64,000 nucleotides of DNA from Myxococcales bacterium (GTDB lineage Bacteria > Myxococcota > Myxococcia > Myxococcales > JAKAPL01). Position 1 is the stretch's first letter; each line of letters starts with the position of its first letter. Below are positions 1 through 8,754 of this stretch, one piece after another. The position numbers and the translations under genes were made by a program. Below the pieces are notes generated by a model. The model had not been told where the DNA came from. It saw nothing but the letters and a program-made list of their open reading frames with translations, and made no database searches. The DNA is taken from positions 1 through 64,000 of the forward strand of contig JAKAPL010000004.1 in the NCBI GenBank assembly GCA_021807105.1, given 5' to 3'.

Positions 1-295
1 GGATGGAGGAAGGCTCCTGCGAGATGAAGGGTGTGATCGACGGGCAGGATCCCGGTTCATCCTGGAAGAGATAGAGGATCGTGCGGATGGAGGCAGGCTC
101 CTGCTCGATGAAGGGCGTGATCGCCGGGCGGGATCCCGGTTCATCCTGGATGGGATAGAGGCCCGTGCGGATGGAGGCAGGCTCCTCATCGATGAAGGGC
201 GTGATCGCCGGGCAGGATCCCGGTTCATCCTGGATGGGATAGAGGCCCGTGCGGATGGAAGCAGGTTCCTCCTCGATGGAGGCGGTGCTCAGGCC
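1..295. repeat. 84-bp tandem repeat array (left edge of window)
   Basis: Units begin at 1, 85, 169 and 253. The first three are full 84-bp copies and the fourth decays after about 40 bp. The array runs off the left edge. Each unit starts ggatggaggcaggctcct and contains a ggatcccggttcatcctgga core. On the plus strand one frame stays open from the edge to a TGA at 362-364 and reads a 28-residue repeat (4 x 7), including SRFILDG and GGRLL. Other frames are open too, so coding is not shown. It could be the end of a repeat protein gene or non-coding satellite DNA. Confidence 0.85.
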
Positions 296-483
296 AGCGA
301 CGCCGGTCATCCGCGGCTTGAGAAGGGAGATTCTCTGGCAGGTATGGAGGGTCTGCTTCCATGAGCGCGCCCTCATCGTCGATGAACGAAGTGATCTCCA
401 CGATGAAGGCATGTCCATCGCCCATGAATCCACTTTCATGCCGGTGATCTCCGGTGTGATGAAGGATGACCGTACCGAACAGC

Positions 484-1085
484 CGGAGGAACGAGCGGAT
501 CAGGAGCATGAGGGTGGGGATCAGCCGGAGGAACGAATGGATCAGCTTCATGAGCGTGGGGATTAGCCGGAGGAACGAGCGGATCAGGACCATGAGCGTG
601 GGGATCAGGCGGATGAACGAATGGATCAGGACACCTGAGCGTGGGGATCAGCCGAAGGAACGAATGGATCAGCTTCATGAGCGTGGGGATCAGCCGGAGG
701 AACGAATGGATCAGCTTCATGAGCGTGGGGATTAGCCGGATGAACGAGCGGATCAGGACCCTGAGCGTGGGGATCAGCCGGAGGAACGAATGGATCAGCT
801 TCATGAGCGTGGGGATTAGCCGGATGAACGAGCGGATCAGGGCCCTGACCGTGGGGATCAGCGGGAGGAACGAGCCGATCAGGACCCTGACCGTGGGGAT
901 CAGCGGGAGGAACGAGCCGATCAGGACCCTGACCGTGGGGATCAGCGGGAGGAACGAGCCGATCAGGGCCCTGACCGTGGTGATCAGCGAGAGGAACGAG
1001 CGGATCAGGACCCTGACCGTGGTGATCAGCGGGAGGAACGAGCCGATCAGGACCCTGACCGTGGGGATCAGCGGGAGGAGCGGGC
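484..1085. repeat. 42-bp tandem repeat array
   Basis: About 14 units of 42 bp start at 484, 526, 568 and 610, then at 653 after a one-base insertion, then every 42 bp (695, 737, 779, 821, 863, 905, 947, 989, 1031, 1073). The core is ggaggaacgarcsgatcagg with gtggggatcagc. The period is exactly half that of the neighbouring 84-bp array. Several frames on both strands are open. The minus strand reads an aliphatic 14-residue repeat (LIHSFLRLIPTL), and the plus strand reads SRRNEWISFMSVG. There is no ribosome binding site or constant frame, so a protein product is not claimed. Bases 365-483 between the two arrays look like decayed repeat without a gene. Confidence 0.9.
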
Positions 1086-1117
1086 CGCCCCGCGGACCGG
1101 CCGCTGTTCCCGGACGC

Positions 1118-1145
1118 TTGATTTCGAGCGGCGCACGGCTTATTT
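1118..1145 (+). promoter_or_regulatory. Possible sigma70-type promoter for the dehydrogenase operon
   Basis: TTGATT (1118-1123) and TTATTT (1140-1145) are separated by 16 bp, in the short unique stretch between the 42-bp array and the operon's first gene. A start site around 1150 would leave a leader just long enough for the AAGGAGGT ribosome site. This is a motif match only, but it is the one AT-richer spot in this interval. Confidence 0.3.
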
Positions 1146-1170
1146 CCCCGAAGCCTCAAAGGAGGTCTTG

Positions 1171-2580
1171 GTGCAGGAAACCCTGGTCTACGACGTCACG
1201 ATCCTCGGTTCGGGTCCCGGCGGCTACGTCGCCGCGATTCGCGCCGCGCAGCTCGGCCTGCGGGTCGCGCTGGTCGAGAAGGACGCGCGGCTCGGCGGGA
1301 CCTGCCTGCACCGCGGCTGCATCCCGGCCAAGGCGTTCCTCTTCTCGGCCGAGCTCCTCGACCACGCGCGCGACGCCCGATCGTTCGGCCTCACGATCCC
1401 CTCGGCGGAGGCCGACATCGGGGCCATCCTCGAGTACAAGGACGGGGTCGTCCGGCGGATGGCGGGCGGGATCGACTTCCTGATGAAGAAGAACCGGATC
1501 GACGTGCACAAGGGACACGGCCGCCTCGCCGGCCCGGGGAAGGTCTCCGTGACGCCGGCGGAGGGGGCCCCGTCGACGCTCGCGACGAAGGCGACCATCG
1601 TCGCGACCGGCTCCGTGCCCCGCTCGCTCCCCGGGATCGAGTTCGACGGCGAGCGGATCCTCTCCTCGGACGACATCCTGCGCATCCCGAAGATCCCGAA
1701 GCGGCTCGCGATCCTGGGCGCGGGCGCGGTCGGCGTGGAGTTCGCCTCGGCGTTTCGCAGCTTCGGCAGCGAGGTGACGATTGTCGAGGTCTTGCCGCAG
1801 CTCCTGCCGGTCGAGGACGAGGACTGCGGCAAGGAGCTCGTCAAGGCCTTCCGGCGGCGGAAGATCCGGGCGCTCGTCGGGGCGAAGGTCGAGGGGGTCG
1901 AGAAGATCGAATCGGGCGTGCGGCTCCACGTGGTGGGGGCGGACGGCAAGACGCAGGTGGTGGAGGCGGACGTGCTGCTCTCGGCGGTCGGACGCCGGCC
2001 GCTCTCCGGGGAGGTGGGGCTCGAGGGGACCGCGGCGAGGCCGGACGCGAAGGGCTTCGTGGAGGTCGACGCGAGGATGCGGACGAAGGAGCCCGGCGTC
2101 TACGCGATTGGCGACCTGGTGGCGACGCCGATGCTCGCGCACGTGGCCTCGGCCGAGGGGATCCTCGCGGTCGAGCAGATCGCCGGGAAGGACCCCCACC
2201 CCATCCCGTACGACCAGATCCCGTCCTGCACGTACAGCTCCCCCCAGGTCGCGAGCGTGGGGCTCACCGAGAAGAAGGCCCGCGAGCGTGGCCACGCGGT
2301 GAAGACGGGCAGCTTCCCGTTCTCGGCCATCGGCAAGGCGCAGATCCTCCGGGCGGGGGAGGGGATGGTGAAGATCGTCGCCGACGAGAAGTACGGCGAG
2401 CTGCTCGGGCTCCACATGGTCGGCCCGGACGTGACGGAGCTCGTCGCGGAGGGAGGGGTGGCGCTGCGGCTGGAGTCGACCGTCGAGGAGATCGGCCGGA
2501 CGGTCCACGCGCACCCGACCCTTTCGGAGGCGGTGGCCGAGGCGGCGCACGCGCTCCTTGGCCAGGCGATCCATCTCTAG
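1171..2580 (+). CDS. lpdA: Dihydrolipoamide dehydrogenase (E3)
   Basis: FAD flavoprotein that reoxidises the dihydrolipoyl arm of 2-oxoacid dehydrogenase complexes with NAD+. The 469-residue product has the FAD-binding GSGPGG near residue 13, the redox disulfide CLHRGC at C45/C50, an NAD-binding GAGAVGVEFAS, the second FAD motif YAIGDL and the catalytic HAHPTLSE near residue 450. Length is normal for the family. GTG 1171 is chosen because GGAGGT (1161-1166) lies four bases upstream; an in-frame TTG at 1168 would be too close. It is the first gene of a lipoate/branched-chain dehydrogenase cluster. The last residues QAIHL overlap nothing, and lipA follows after about 100 bp. Confidence 0.96.
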   Translation: MQETLVYDVTILGSGPGGYVAAIRAAQLGLRVALVEKDARLGGTCLHRGCIPAKAFLFSAELLDHARDARSFGLTIPSAEADIGAILEYKDGVVRRMAGGIDFLMKKNRIDVHKGHGRLAGPGKVSVTPAEGAPSTLATKATIVATGSVPRSLPGIEFDGERILSSDDILRIPKIPKRLAILGAGAVGVEFASAFRSFGSEVTIVEVLPQLLPVEDEDCGKELVKAFRRRKIRALVGAKVEGVEKIESGVRLHVVGADGKTQVVEADVLLSAVGRRPLSGEVGLEGTAARPDAKGFVEVDARMRTKEPGVYAIGDLVATPMLAHVASAEGILAVEQIAGKDPHPIPYDQIPSCTYSSPQVASVGLTEKKARERGHAVKTGSFPFSAIGKAQILRAGEGMVKIVADEKYGELLGLHMVGPDVTELVAEGGVALRLESTVEEIGRTVHAHPTLSEAVAEAAHALLGQAIHL

Positions 2581-2686
2581 GGGCCGAGGGTCCTTCCGGG
2601 AAACGATGGCCGAGAGCGCGCGCACGGAGGCTGGAGAGGGACCCGCTCTCCCCCGGCGTTCCTGTGTGCCTGCGGGCCCCGAGCCC

Positions 2687-3601
2687 ATGGTCAAGGGGAT
2701 GGCCCCCCCCCTCGCTCCCGCCTCCGGCCGGCGGTCCAAGCCGGAGTGGCTCAAGGTCCGGCTGCCCGGCGGGCCCGGTTACGAGCGGGTGAAGGGGCTC
2801 TTCCATGATCGCGCGCTCCACACGGTCTGCGAGGAGAGCCGCTGCCCGAACGTCGCCGAGTGCTGGGGCGGCGGGACCGCGACCGTCCTGCTGATGGGAG
2901 ACGTCTGCACGCGAGGCTGCCGCTTCTGCCACGTGAAGAGCGGGAGGCCGGCGCCGCTCGACCCCGAGGAGCCCGAGAAGCTCGCCGGGGCCGTCGCCGC
3001 CCTGGGGCTGCGCTACCTCGTCGTGACCTCGGTCGATCGCGACGACCTCCCGGACGGCGGATCGGGCCACTTCGCGGCGGCCCTCGCCGCGCTCAAACGG
3101 CGCTGCCCCGGGATGCTCGTCGAGGCGTTGATCCCGGACTTCGGCGGCGACCGCGAGGCGCTCGCGCGGATCGTCTCATCCGGGGCGGATGTCGTCGGCC
3201 AGAACCTCGAGACGGTCGAGCGGCTGACCCATCCCGTGCGCGACCCCCGGGCGGGCTACGGGCTCACGCTCGGCGTGCTCCGCGCGCTCAAGGAGCTCTC
3301 GCCGGATCTCACGACGAAGAGCTCGCTCATGGTCGGACTCGGGGAGCGGCGGGAGGAGCTGCGGGCCGCCTTCGCCGACCTGCGCGGCGCGGGCGTCGAC
3401 GTGCTGACCCTGGGGCAGTACCTCCAGCCGTCGCCCTGGAACCTGCCGGTCGAGCGGTTCGTCTCGCCGGACGAGTTCGCCGGGATGCGGGCGGAGGCCG
3501 AGGCGATGGGGTTTGCCCACGTCGCCGCGGGGCCGCTCGTCCGCTCGAGCTACCGCGCGGCCGAGCTTCCCATCGAGGCCATGCGCCGGAGGCGGGCGTG
3601 A
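2687..3601 (+). CDS. lipA: Lipoyl synthase (radical SAM)
   Basis: Inserts two sulfurs into octanoyl-lysine on E2 or GcvH to make lipoate. All expected cysteines are visible: the auxiliary-cluster pattern CEESRCPNVAEC (C-x4-C-x5-C), the radical-SAM CTRGCRFC (CxxxCxxC), and the C-terminal RSSY whose Ser ligates the auxiliary cluster. About 304 residues, a normal length. The frame is open further upstream (to 2558) but the family begins near here. ATG 2687 and ATG 2699 are both possible, neither with a convincing ribosome site. The stop shares GTGA with the next gene, implying translational coupling. Having lipA beside E2 suggests local lipoylation of this complex. Confidence 0.95.
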   Translation: MVKGMAPPLAPASGRRSKPEWLKVRLPGGPGYERVKGLFHDRALHTVCEESRCPNVAECWGGGTATVLLMGDVCTRGCRFCHVKSGRPAPLDPEEPEKLAGAVAALGLRYLVVTSVDRDDLPDGGSGHFAAALAALKRRCPGMLVEALIPDFGGDREALARIVSSGADVVGQNLETVERLTHPVRDPRAGYGLTLGVLRALKELSPDLTTKSSLMVGLGERREELRAAFADLRGAGVDVLTLGQYLQPSPWNLPVERFVSPDEFAGMRAEAEAMGFAHVAAGPLVRSSYRAAELPIEAMRRRRA

Positions 3602-4590
3602 AGACCGGCGAGGAGAACGTTCCGCGGTCCGCGGCCCGCGGGCGGCGCCCGCCGCCGCGGCCGGAGGCGGGTGAGACGCTCGCGCGCATCTTCCGCGACG
3701 CGATCCGCGGCGAGATCCTCGACGCGCGGCTCGCGCGCTGGGCGCGGGAGGGCTTCGTCGGCTTCCACCTCCCGGCGGCCGAGTGGGGCGGCGTGCTCGC
3801 GGCCGCCGCCTGTGCGCTCGAGCCGGCCGACTGGCTCTTCCCCGGCGCGCGGGAGGCGCGGATGGCGCTCTGGCGCGGGATGGATCTCGCGTCGTTCCTC
3901 GCGCAGCACCTCGGGGCCGCGCTGCCGGACGGGACGTTCCTGCCCGGCCTTCCCGGATCGATCGCCGACGCGGCGCATCGGGTCGCCTCCGTGGCGGGCG
4001 GCCCCGGCGCCCACCTGCCGCACGCGGTGGGCGCCGCCTTCGCCGCGGCCCGGCGCAAGGAGCGCGCGGCGGTGCTGGCGATCGCCTCCGGCGCGGCCGC
4101 GGACACCGCCGACTTCCACGTGGCGGCCAACTTCGCGGGGGTCTGGCGGGCGCCGGTCGTCCTCGTGCTGCGCGCCGAGCTGGAGGAGGCCGAGGCGCTC
4201 TGCATCGACGAGCGAGGCGGCGAGTACGGCATCGGCGCGGCGCGGGCGAGCGGCGGAGATCTCCCGGCCGTGCGGCGGCTGATCGACGAGGCGCTCGCGC
4301 GGGCCCGGGCGGGCGGCGGCCCGACGCTCGTGCAGATCGACCGGCCGCAGGAGCCGCGCGCCGCGCTCGACCGGCTCGCCGCGCGGCTCGGGGACGCGCT
4401 CGCCGGCGAGGCCGCCGTCCGGGCGCAGGCCGAGAGCTGGTGTGACGAGGCGTGGCAGGCGGCGCGGGCGGCCGTCCGGCCGGGGAGGGAGAGCCTCGCC
4501 TGGAACGTCTACGCGGCCGGCGAGCGGGCCGTCGCCGGGCAGGTGGCGGAGTTGGCGCAGGTCTGCAACCCGATCCCGGAGGACGTCTAG
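3598..4590 (+). CDS. Degenerate E1-alpha-like protein (TPP-site pseudoenzyme)
   Basis: A 330-residue protein in the position normally held by the E1-alpha subunit, starting at GTG 3598 in a GTGA overlap with lipA and ending directly against the E1-beta ATG. It aligns by eye with the intact E1-alpha at 6973: GAHLPHAVGAAFAAARRKE matches the LTHAVGAAYAAKRRGE region, and DFHVAANFAGVWRAPVVLVL matches EFHQALDAAGRWKVPVVFCC. The thiamine-diphosphate motif is lost. GDGA is replaced by SGAA, and the distal Asn-Asn is replaced by RAE. The phosphorylation-loop His/Arg segment is also absent. It is therefore probably a non-catalytic paralogue. It could pair with E1-beta, regulate assembly, or be decaying, although the frame is intact and coupled on both sides. 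Confidence 0.85.
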   Translation: MKTGEENVPRSAARGRRPPPRPEAGETLARIFRDAIRGEILDARLARWAREGFVGFHLPAAEWGGVLAAAACALEPADWLFPGAREARMALWRGMDLASFLAQHLGAALPDGTFLPGLPGSIADAAHRVASVAGGPGAHLPHAVGAAFAAARRKERAAVLAIASGAAADTADFHVAANFAGVWRAPVVLVLRAELEEAEALCIDERGGEYGIGAARASGGDLPAVRRLIDEALARARAGGGPTLVQIDRPQEPRAALDRLAARLGDALAGEAAVRAQAESWCDEAWQAARAAVRPGRESLAWNVYAAGERAVAGQVAELAQVCNPIPEDV

Positions 4591-5583
4591 ATGGCGGAGA
4601 TGAACCTGGTCCAGGCGATCAACGACGCGCTGCGCACCGAGATGCGCCGGGACGAGCGGCGGGTGATCCTGGGCGAGGACATCGCCCGCTTCGGCGGCGT
4701 CTTCCGCGCGACCGCCGGCCTCTTCGAGGAGTTCGGCGAGGGGCGGGTCATCGACACGCCGCTCGCGGAGGGCGGGATCGTCGGGACCGCCGTGGGCATG
4801 GCCATGAACGGCCTCCGCCCGGTGGCCGAGATCCAGTTCGCGGACTTCCTCTATCCGGCCTTCGACCAGATCGTGAACGAGCTGTCGAAGCTGCGCTGGC
4901 GCAGCGGCGGCCAGTACGGGGCGCCGGTGGTGATCCGCGCGCCGTCGGGGGGCGGCATCAAGGGCGGCCTGTACCACAGCCAGTCGCCCGAGGCGTACTT
5001 CATCCACACGCCGGGCCTCAAGGTGGTCATGCCCTCGAACCCGGCCGACGCGAAGGGGCTCCTCCTCTCCGCGATGCGCGGCGACGATCCGGTCCTCTTC
5101 TTCGAGCCCAAGCGGATCTACCGGGCCGCGCGCGGCGAGGTGCCGGAGGGCGACCACGTCATCCCGCTCGGGGAGGCGAAGCGCGTCCTCCCGGAGACGG
5201 CGGGCGAGGCCGTCGCGACCGTGATCGCCTGGGGCGCGATGGTCCACGAGGCGGTCGAGGCCGCGGGGCTCCTCGCGGACAAGGGGCTCCCGGTCGAGGT
5301 CATCGATCCCCGGACGCTCTGGCCGCTCGACATCGAGACGATCGTCGAGTCGATCCGGCGGACGGGGCGGGGGGTCGTCGTGCACGAGGCGCCGCGGACC
5401 TGCGGCTTCGGGGCCGAGGTCGTCGCGCTCATCCAGGAGCGCGCCTTCTCGTACCTGGCGGCGCCGCTCGCGCGGGTCACCGGGCTGGACACGCCGTTCC
5501 CCTACGCGCTGGAATTGGAGTACCTGCCCCTCGCGCCACGCATCGTGCGGGCCGTCGAGGCGGTCGTGGGCTACCCGGTCTGA
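4591..5583 (+). CDS. bkdB: 2-oxoacid dehydrogenase E1 component, beta subunit (branched-chain type)
   Basis: Forms the alpha2beta2 E1 decarboxylase with an E1-alpha partner and helps bind thiamine diphosphate at the subunit interface. The 330-residue product shows the family blocks ILGEDIARFGGVFRAT, DTPLAEGGIVGTAVGMA, EIQFADFLYPAFDQIVNE and SQSPEAYFIHTPGLKVV. The last two resemble the branched-chain rather than the pyruvate subgroup, so leucine/isoleucine/valine keto acids are the likely substrates. The ATG immediately follows the TAG of the degenerate E1-alpha, and E2 begins 12 bases after its stop. Subgroup is inferred from motif wording, not from a search. Confidence 0.93.
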   Translation: MAEMNLVQAINDALRTEMRRDERRVILGEDIARFGGVFRATAGLFEEFGEGRVIDTPLAEGGIVGTAVGMAMNGLRPVAEIQFADFLYPAFDQIVNELSKLRWRSGGQYGAPVVIRAPSGGGIKGGLYHSQSPEAYFIHTPGLKVVMPSNPADAKGLLLSAMRGDDPVLFFEPKRIYRAARGEVPEGDHVIPLGEAKRVLPETAGEAVATVIAWGAMVHEAVEAAGLLADKGLPVEVIDPRTLWPLDIETIVESIRRTGRGVVVHEAPRTCGFGAEVVALIQERAFSYLAAPLARVTGLDTPFPYALELEYLPLAPRIVRAVEAVVGYPV

Positions 5584-5595
5584 AGGAGGTTCGAG

Positions 5596-6846
5596 GTGCG
5601 TTACGAGTTCAAGCTGCCGGACATCGGCGAGGGCGTCATCGAGGGCGAGATCACCCGCTGGCTCGTGAAGGAGGGCGATCCGGTCGCCGCCGACCAGCCG
5701 CTCGTCGAGGTCATGACCGACAAGGCGACCGTGGTGATCCCGTCGCCCAAGGCGGGGCGCGTCCTCGAACGGCGCGGCGAGGAGGGCGCGACCGCGAAGG
5801 TCCACGAGACGCTCGTGGTCCTCGACGTGGGGGAGGGCGCGGCGGCCGCGAAGGCGCCGCCGGTGGAGAGGCCGCCCGCCGCGGTCGCGCCGCCGCCGAT
5901 GGACAAGCCGCCCGCCCCGGTCCCCCCGCTGGCCTCGAAGCCGGAGGCCAGGGCGCCCGCTCCCCCGCCGGCGCCACCCGCGGGCCACGTGCGCGCGACC
6001 CCGGTGACCCGCAGGATCGCCGCCGAGCATGGGCTCGATCTCTCGACCGTCGAAGGAAGCGGCCCCGGGGGGCGCGTGTTGAAGAGCGACGTGATGGCCC
6101 TCGTCGGCGCCGGGGCGGCGCCCCGCCTCCCCGCGGGACCCGAGGAGATCGAACGGATCCCCCTGCGTGGTGTCCGGAAGAAGATCGCCGAGAACATGCA
6201 GCGCAGCAAGCGGACCGCCGCCCACTTCACGTTCGTGGAGCAGGTCGACTGCACGCGGCTCGTCGAGGTGCGCCGCCGGATCAACGAAGCGAGGCCGGAG
6301 GGGACGCCCAAGGTCTCGTTCCTGCCCTTCATTGTCAAGGCGGTGATCGAGGGGCTGCGCCGCTATCCGGCGCTCAACGCGTCGGTCGACGACGAGAAGG
6401 GCGAGCTGATCCTCAAGCACTTCTATAATGTCGGCGTCGCCGCGGCGACGCCCGAGGGGCTCATCGTCCCGGTGATCCACGGCGCCGACCGGATGAGCGT
6501 GCGCGGGCTGGCGGAGGAGATCGGACGGCTCGCGGGCGAGGCGCGGGCCGGGAGGAGCCGCCTGGAGGACCTGCGTGGGGGGACCTTCACGATCACGAGT
6601 CTCGGGGAGCTGGGCGGTCTCTTCGCGACCCCGATCATCAACCATCCGGAGGTCGCCATCCTCGGCATCCACCGGATCCGCCCGACGCCGGTCGTCCGGG
6701 ACGGGCAGATCGTCGTGCGGGACGTGATGCACGTCGCCTGCGCCTTCGACCACCGGGTCATCGACGGCGCGCTGGGCGCCCAGTTCACCTACGAGGTCAT
6801 CCGCTACCTGGAGAACCCCGAGCTCTTCCTGCTGGAGCTCTCCTGA
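5596..6846 (+). CDS. bkdC: 2-oxoacid dehydrogenase E2 component (dihydrolipoamide acyltransferase)
   Basis: Core acyltransferase that carries the lipoyl arm and transfers the branched-chain acyl group to CoA. Of 416 residues, the lipoyl domain occupies 1-80 with the lipoylated lysine in MTDKATV (K43). An Ala/Pro-rich linker follows (about 85-130), then the peripheral-subunit-binding domain (RATPVTRRIAAEHG to GGRVLKSDV, about 134-170). The catalytic domain has DHRVIDG with His386 and Asp390 near the C-terminus. GTG 5596 is preceded by AGGAGG (5584-5589) at good spacing. One lipoyl domain only. K43 should be the target of the LipB and LipA proteins encoded on either side. Confidence 0.95.
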   Translation: MRYEFKLPDIGEGVIEGEITRWLVKEGDPVAADQPLVEVMTDKATVVIPSPKAGRVLERRGEEGATAKVHETLVVLDVGEGAAAAKAPPVERPPAAVAPPPMDKPPAPVPPLASKPEARAPAPPPAPPAGHVRATPVTRRIAAEHGLDLSTVEGSGPGGRVLKSDVMALVGAGAAPRLPAGPEEIERIPLRGVRKKIAENMQRSKRTAAHFTFVEQVDCTRLVEVRRRINEARPEGTPKVSFLPFIVKAVIEGLRRYPALNASVDDEKGELILKHFYNVGVAAATPEGLIVPVIHGADRMSVRGLAEEIGRLAGEARAGRSRLEDLRGGTFTITSLGELGGLFATPIINHPEVAILGIHRIRPTPVVRDGQIVVRDVMHVACAFDHRVIDGALGAQFTYEVIRYLENPELFLLELS

Positions 6847-6972
6847 CTTGGCCCACGTCCGCCGGGAAGAGATGACCTCCGAGGGACGCCGGGAGGCAGG
6901 CAGGGGGAGCCGTCCTTCCTCTCGCCTCTCCCGGACCCGCCCGTCTCGCCTCGCGAAGGATCGCCGGCCTTG

Positions 6973-8049
6973 ATGGCCGTCCGGCAGCGGGAAGAGGCGG
7001 CGGCGTCCCTCGAGCCGGGGCGGCGCGAGCGGTTGCGCGAGATCTACCGCTGGATGATCCTGCTCCGGACGCTCGACGAACGGATGCTGACGCTCCAGCG
7101 GCAGGGGCGGATCGGCTTCTACGGATCGTGCTACGGCCAGGAGGCGGCGACGCTCGCCTCCGCCGCGGCGCTCGAGCCCGGCGACTGGATCTTTCCGGCC
7201 CTGCGCGAGCAGGGCGCGATGCTCCTGCGCGGCTTCCCGATCGTCCCCTTCCTCTGCCAGGTCTTCGGCAACGCGGGCGATCCGCAGAAGGGGCGGCAGA
7301 TGCCCTCCCACCAGGCGGACGCCTCGGTCCGGCAGGCGAGCTGGTCTTCGGTCATCGGCACGCAGCTCACCCACGCGGTCGGGGCCGCTTACGCGGCGAA
7401 GCGGCGCGGCGAGCCGACGGTGGTGATGGCGTATCTCGGCGATGGGGCGACCTCGAGCGCCGAGTTCCACCAGGCCCTCGACGCGGCGGGCCGCTGGAAG
7501 GTCCCCGTCGTCTTCTGCTGCCAGAACAACCGCTGGTCGATCTCGCTGCCGGTCGATCGCCAGACGGCCGCGCCCGAGCTGTGGCGCAAAGGGCTCGCCT
7601 ACGGCGTCCCGTCGGAGCGGGTCGACGGCAACGATCTCGTCGCGGTCCACGTGGCCTCCAGCCAGGCGGTGGGGCGGGCCCGGGGGGGAGGGCCGTGCCT
7701 GCTGGAGCTCGTCACCTACCGGCTGGGCGCCCACAGCAGCTCGGACGACCCCACCCGCTATCGCGATCCGGCCGAGGTCGAGCGCGCCCTCGCGCGCGAC
7801 CCGCTGGTCGTGGGCCGCGAGCGCCTCGCCGCCGCGGGCGCCTGGACCGACGAGGACGACGCGCGGGCGCGTCGCGACGCGGCCGGCGAGGTGGCGCGGG
7901 CGATCGCCGAGGCCGAGGCGCTGCCGCGCCCCGCCCCGGGCACGCTCTTCGATGACGTGTACGCGGAGCCGCCGTGGATCCTCGCCGAGCAGCGCGAGAG
8001 GCTCGCCGCGGAGCTGGCGGCGGCCCCGCGCCGGAGGCCGGGCGAGTAG
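6973..8049 (+). CDS. bkdA: 2-oxoacid dehydrogenase E1 component, alpha subunit (intact)
   Basis: Thiamine-diphosphate-dependent E1-alpha of 358 residues. It keeps the cofactor motif that the upstream paralogue has lost: YLGDGATSS followed about 30 residues later by QNNRWSIS. It also has the phosphorylation-loop region YRLGAHSSSDDPTRYR. The branched-chain subgroup fits the E1-beta and E2 sequences. ATG 6973 is taken; a TTG at 6970 is adjacent. A 126-bp gap with no gene separates it from E2, so it may have its own promoter. It abuts lipB with no space. An E1-alpha placed after E2 rather than before E1-beta is unusual and suggests duplication followed by decay of the original copy. Confidence 0.94.
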   Translation: MAVRQREEAAASLEPGRRERLREIYRWMILLRTLDERMLTLQRQGRIGFYGSCYGQEAATLASAAALEPGDWIFPALREQGAMLLRGFPIVPFLCQVFGNAGDPQKGRQMPSHQADASVRQASWSSVIGTQLTHAVGAAYAAKRRGEPTVVMAYLGDGATSSAEFHQALDAAGRWKVPVVFCCQNNRWSISLPVDRQTAAPELWRKGLAYGVPSERVDGNDLVAVHVASSQAVGRARGGGPCLLELVTYRLGAHSSSDDPTRYRDPAEVERALARDPLVVGRERLAAAGAWTDEDDARARRDAAGEVARAIAEAEALPRPAPGTLFDDVYAEPPWILAEQRERLAAELAAAPRRRPGE

Positions 8050-8754
8050 ATGGCGCGGCGGCTCATGGTGCGGCGGCTCGGCCGCGTCGAGTATGCCGAG
8101 GGTTTGCGCCTGATGGAGTCGCTCTCGGCGGCCCGCACGGCGGGCGAGGTCCCCGATACGCTGCTCCTGCTCGAGCATCCGCCGGTCGTGACCCTCGGAC
8201 GCGGCGCGCGGCGCGAGCACGTGCTCGCCTCGCAGGAGGAGCTCGCCGCGCGGGGGGTCGGGCTCTTCGCGACCGACCGCGGCGGCGACGTGACCTGGCA
8301 CGGTCCGGGGCAGATCGTGGGCTATCCGATCGTCGATCTCGCGCCTGACCGCTGCGACGTGCGCGGCTGGATCCGCGACCTCGAGGAGACGATGATCCGC
8401 GCGGCGGCCGAGCAGGGGGTCGCGGCGGGCCGGCTCGCGGGGCGCCGCGGCGTCTGGCTCGGGGAGGGCGCGGAGCCCGCGACGCCGGGACCGTCCCGCA
8501 AGCTCGGCGCGGTGGGCGTCCACCTGTCGCGCTGGGTGAGCAGCCACGGCTTCGCCTTCAACGTCGCACCGCGCCTCTCGGAGTTCGACCTCATCGTGCC
8601 TTGCGGCATCGACGGCTGCCGGGTGACCTCGCTCGCGGCGGAGCTGGGGCGGGCGCCGGAGAGGACGGCGGTCGAGGAGAGCCTCGCGCGCGCGCTCGCG
8701 GACGTGCTCGGGCGGGAGCTGATCGGGGAGCTCGGGAGCGGGACCGGGTCGTGA
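8050..8754 (+). CDS. lipB: Octanoyl-ACP:protein octanoyltransferase
   Basis: Transfers octanoate from acyl carrier protein to the lipoyl-domain lysine, the step before LipA. The 234-residue sequence has RGGDVTWHGPGQIVGYPI, the catalytic lysine in RKLGAVGVH (K151) and the catalytic cysteine in VPCGIDG (C185). The ATG at 8050 directly follows the E1-alpha stop. The stop shares GTGA with the next gene. Together with lipA and the E2 gene this makes the locus self-sufficient for building its own lipoyl arm. Confidence 0.96.
   Translation: MARRLMVRRLGRVEYAEGLRLMESLSAARTAGEVPDTLLLLEHPPVVTLGRGARREHVLASQEELAARGVGLFATDRGGDVTWHGPGQIVGYPIVDLAPDRCDVRGWIRDLEETMIRAAAEQGVAAGRLAGRRGVWLGEGAEPATPGPSRKLGAVGVHLSRWVSSHGFAFNVAPRLSEFDLIVPCGIDGCRVTSLAAELGRAPERTAVEESLARALADVLGRELIGELGSGTGS

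Noticed and set aside
3550-8547. Very long open frame on the minus strand (over 1600 codons) antisense to the dehydrogenase operon
   Set aside because: It mirrors six well-supported genes and is Arg/Pro/Asp-rich without any domain. It is open only because of high GC. Similar antisense frames at 13062-15788, 36716-39223 and 50827-54753 were rejected for the same reason.
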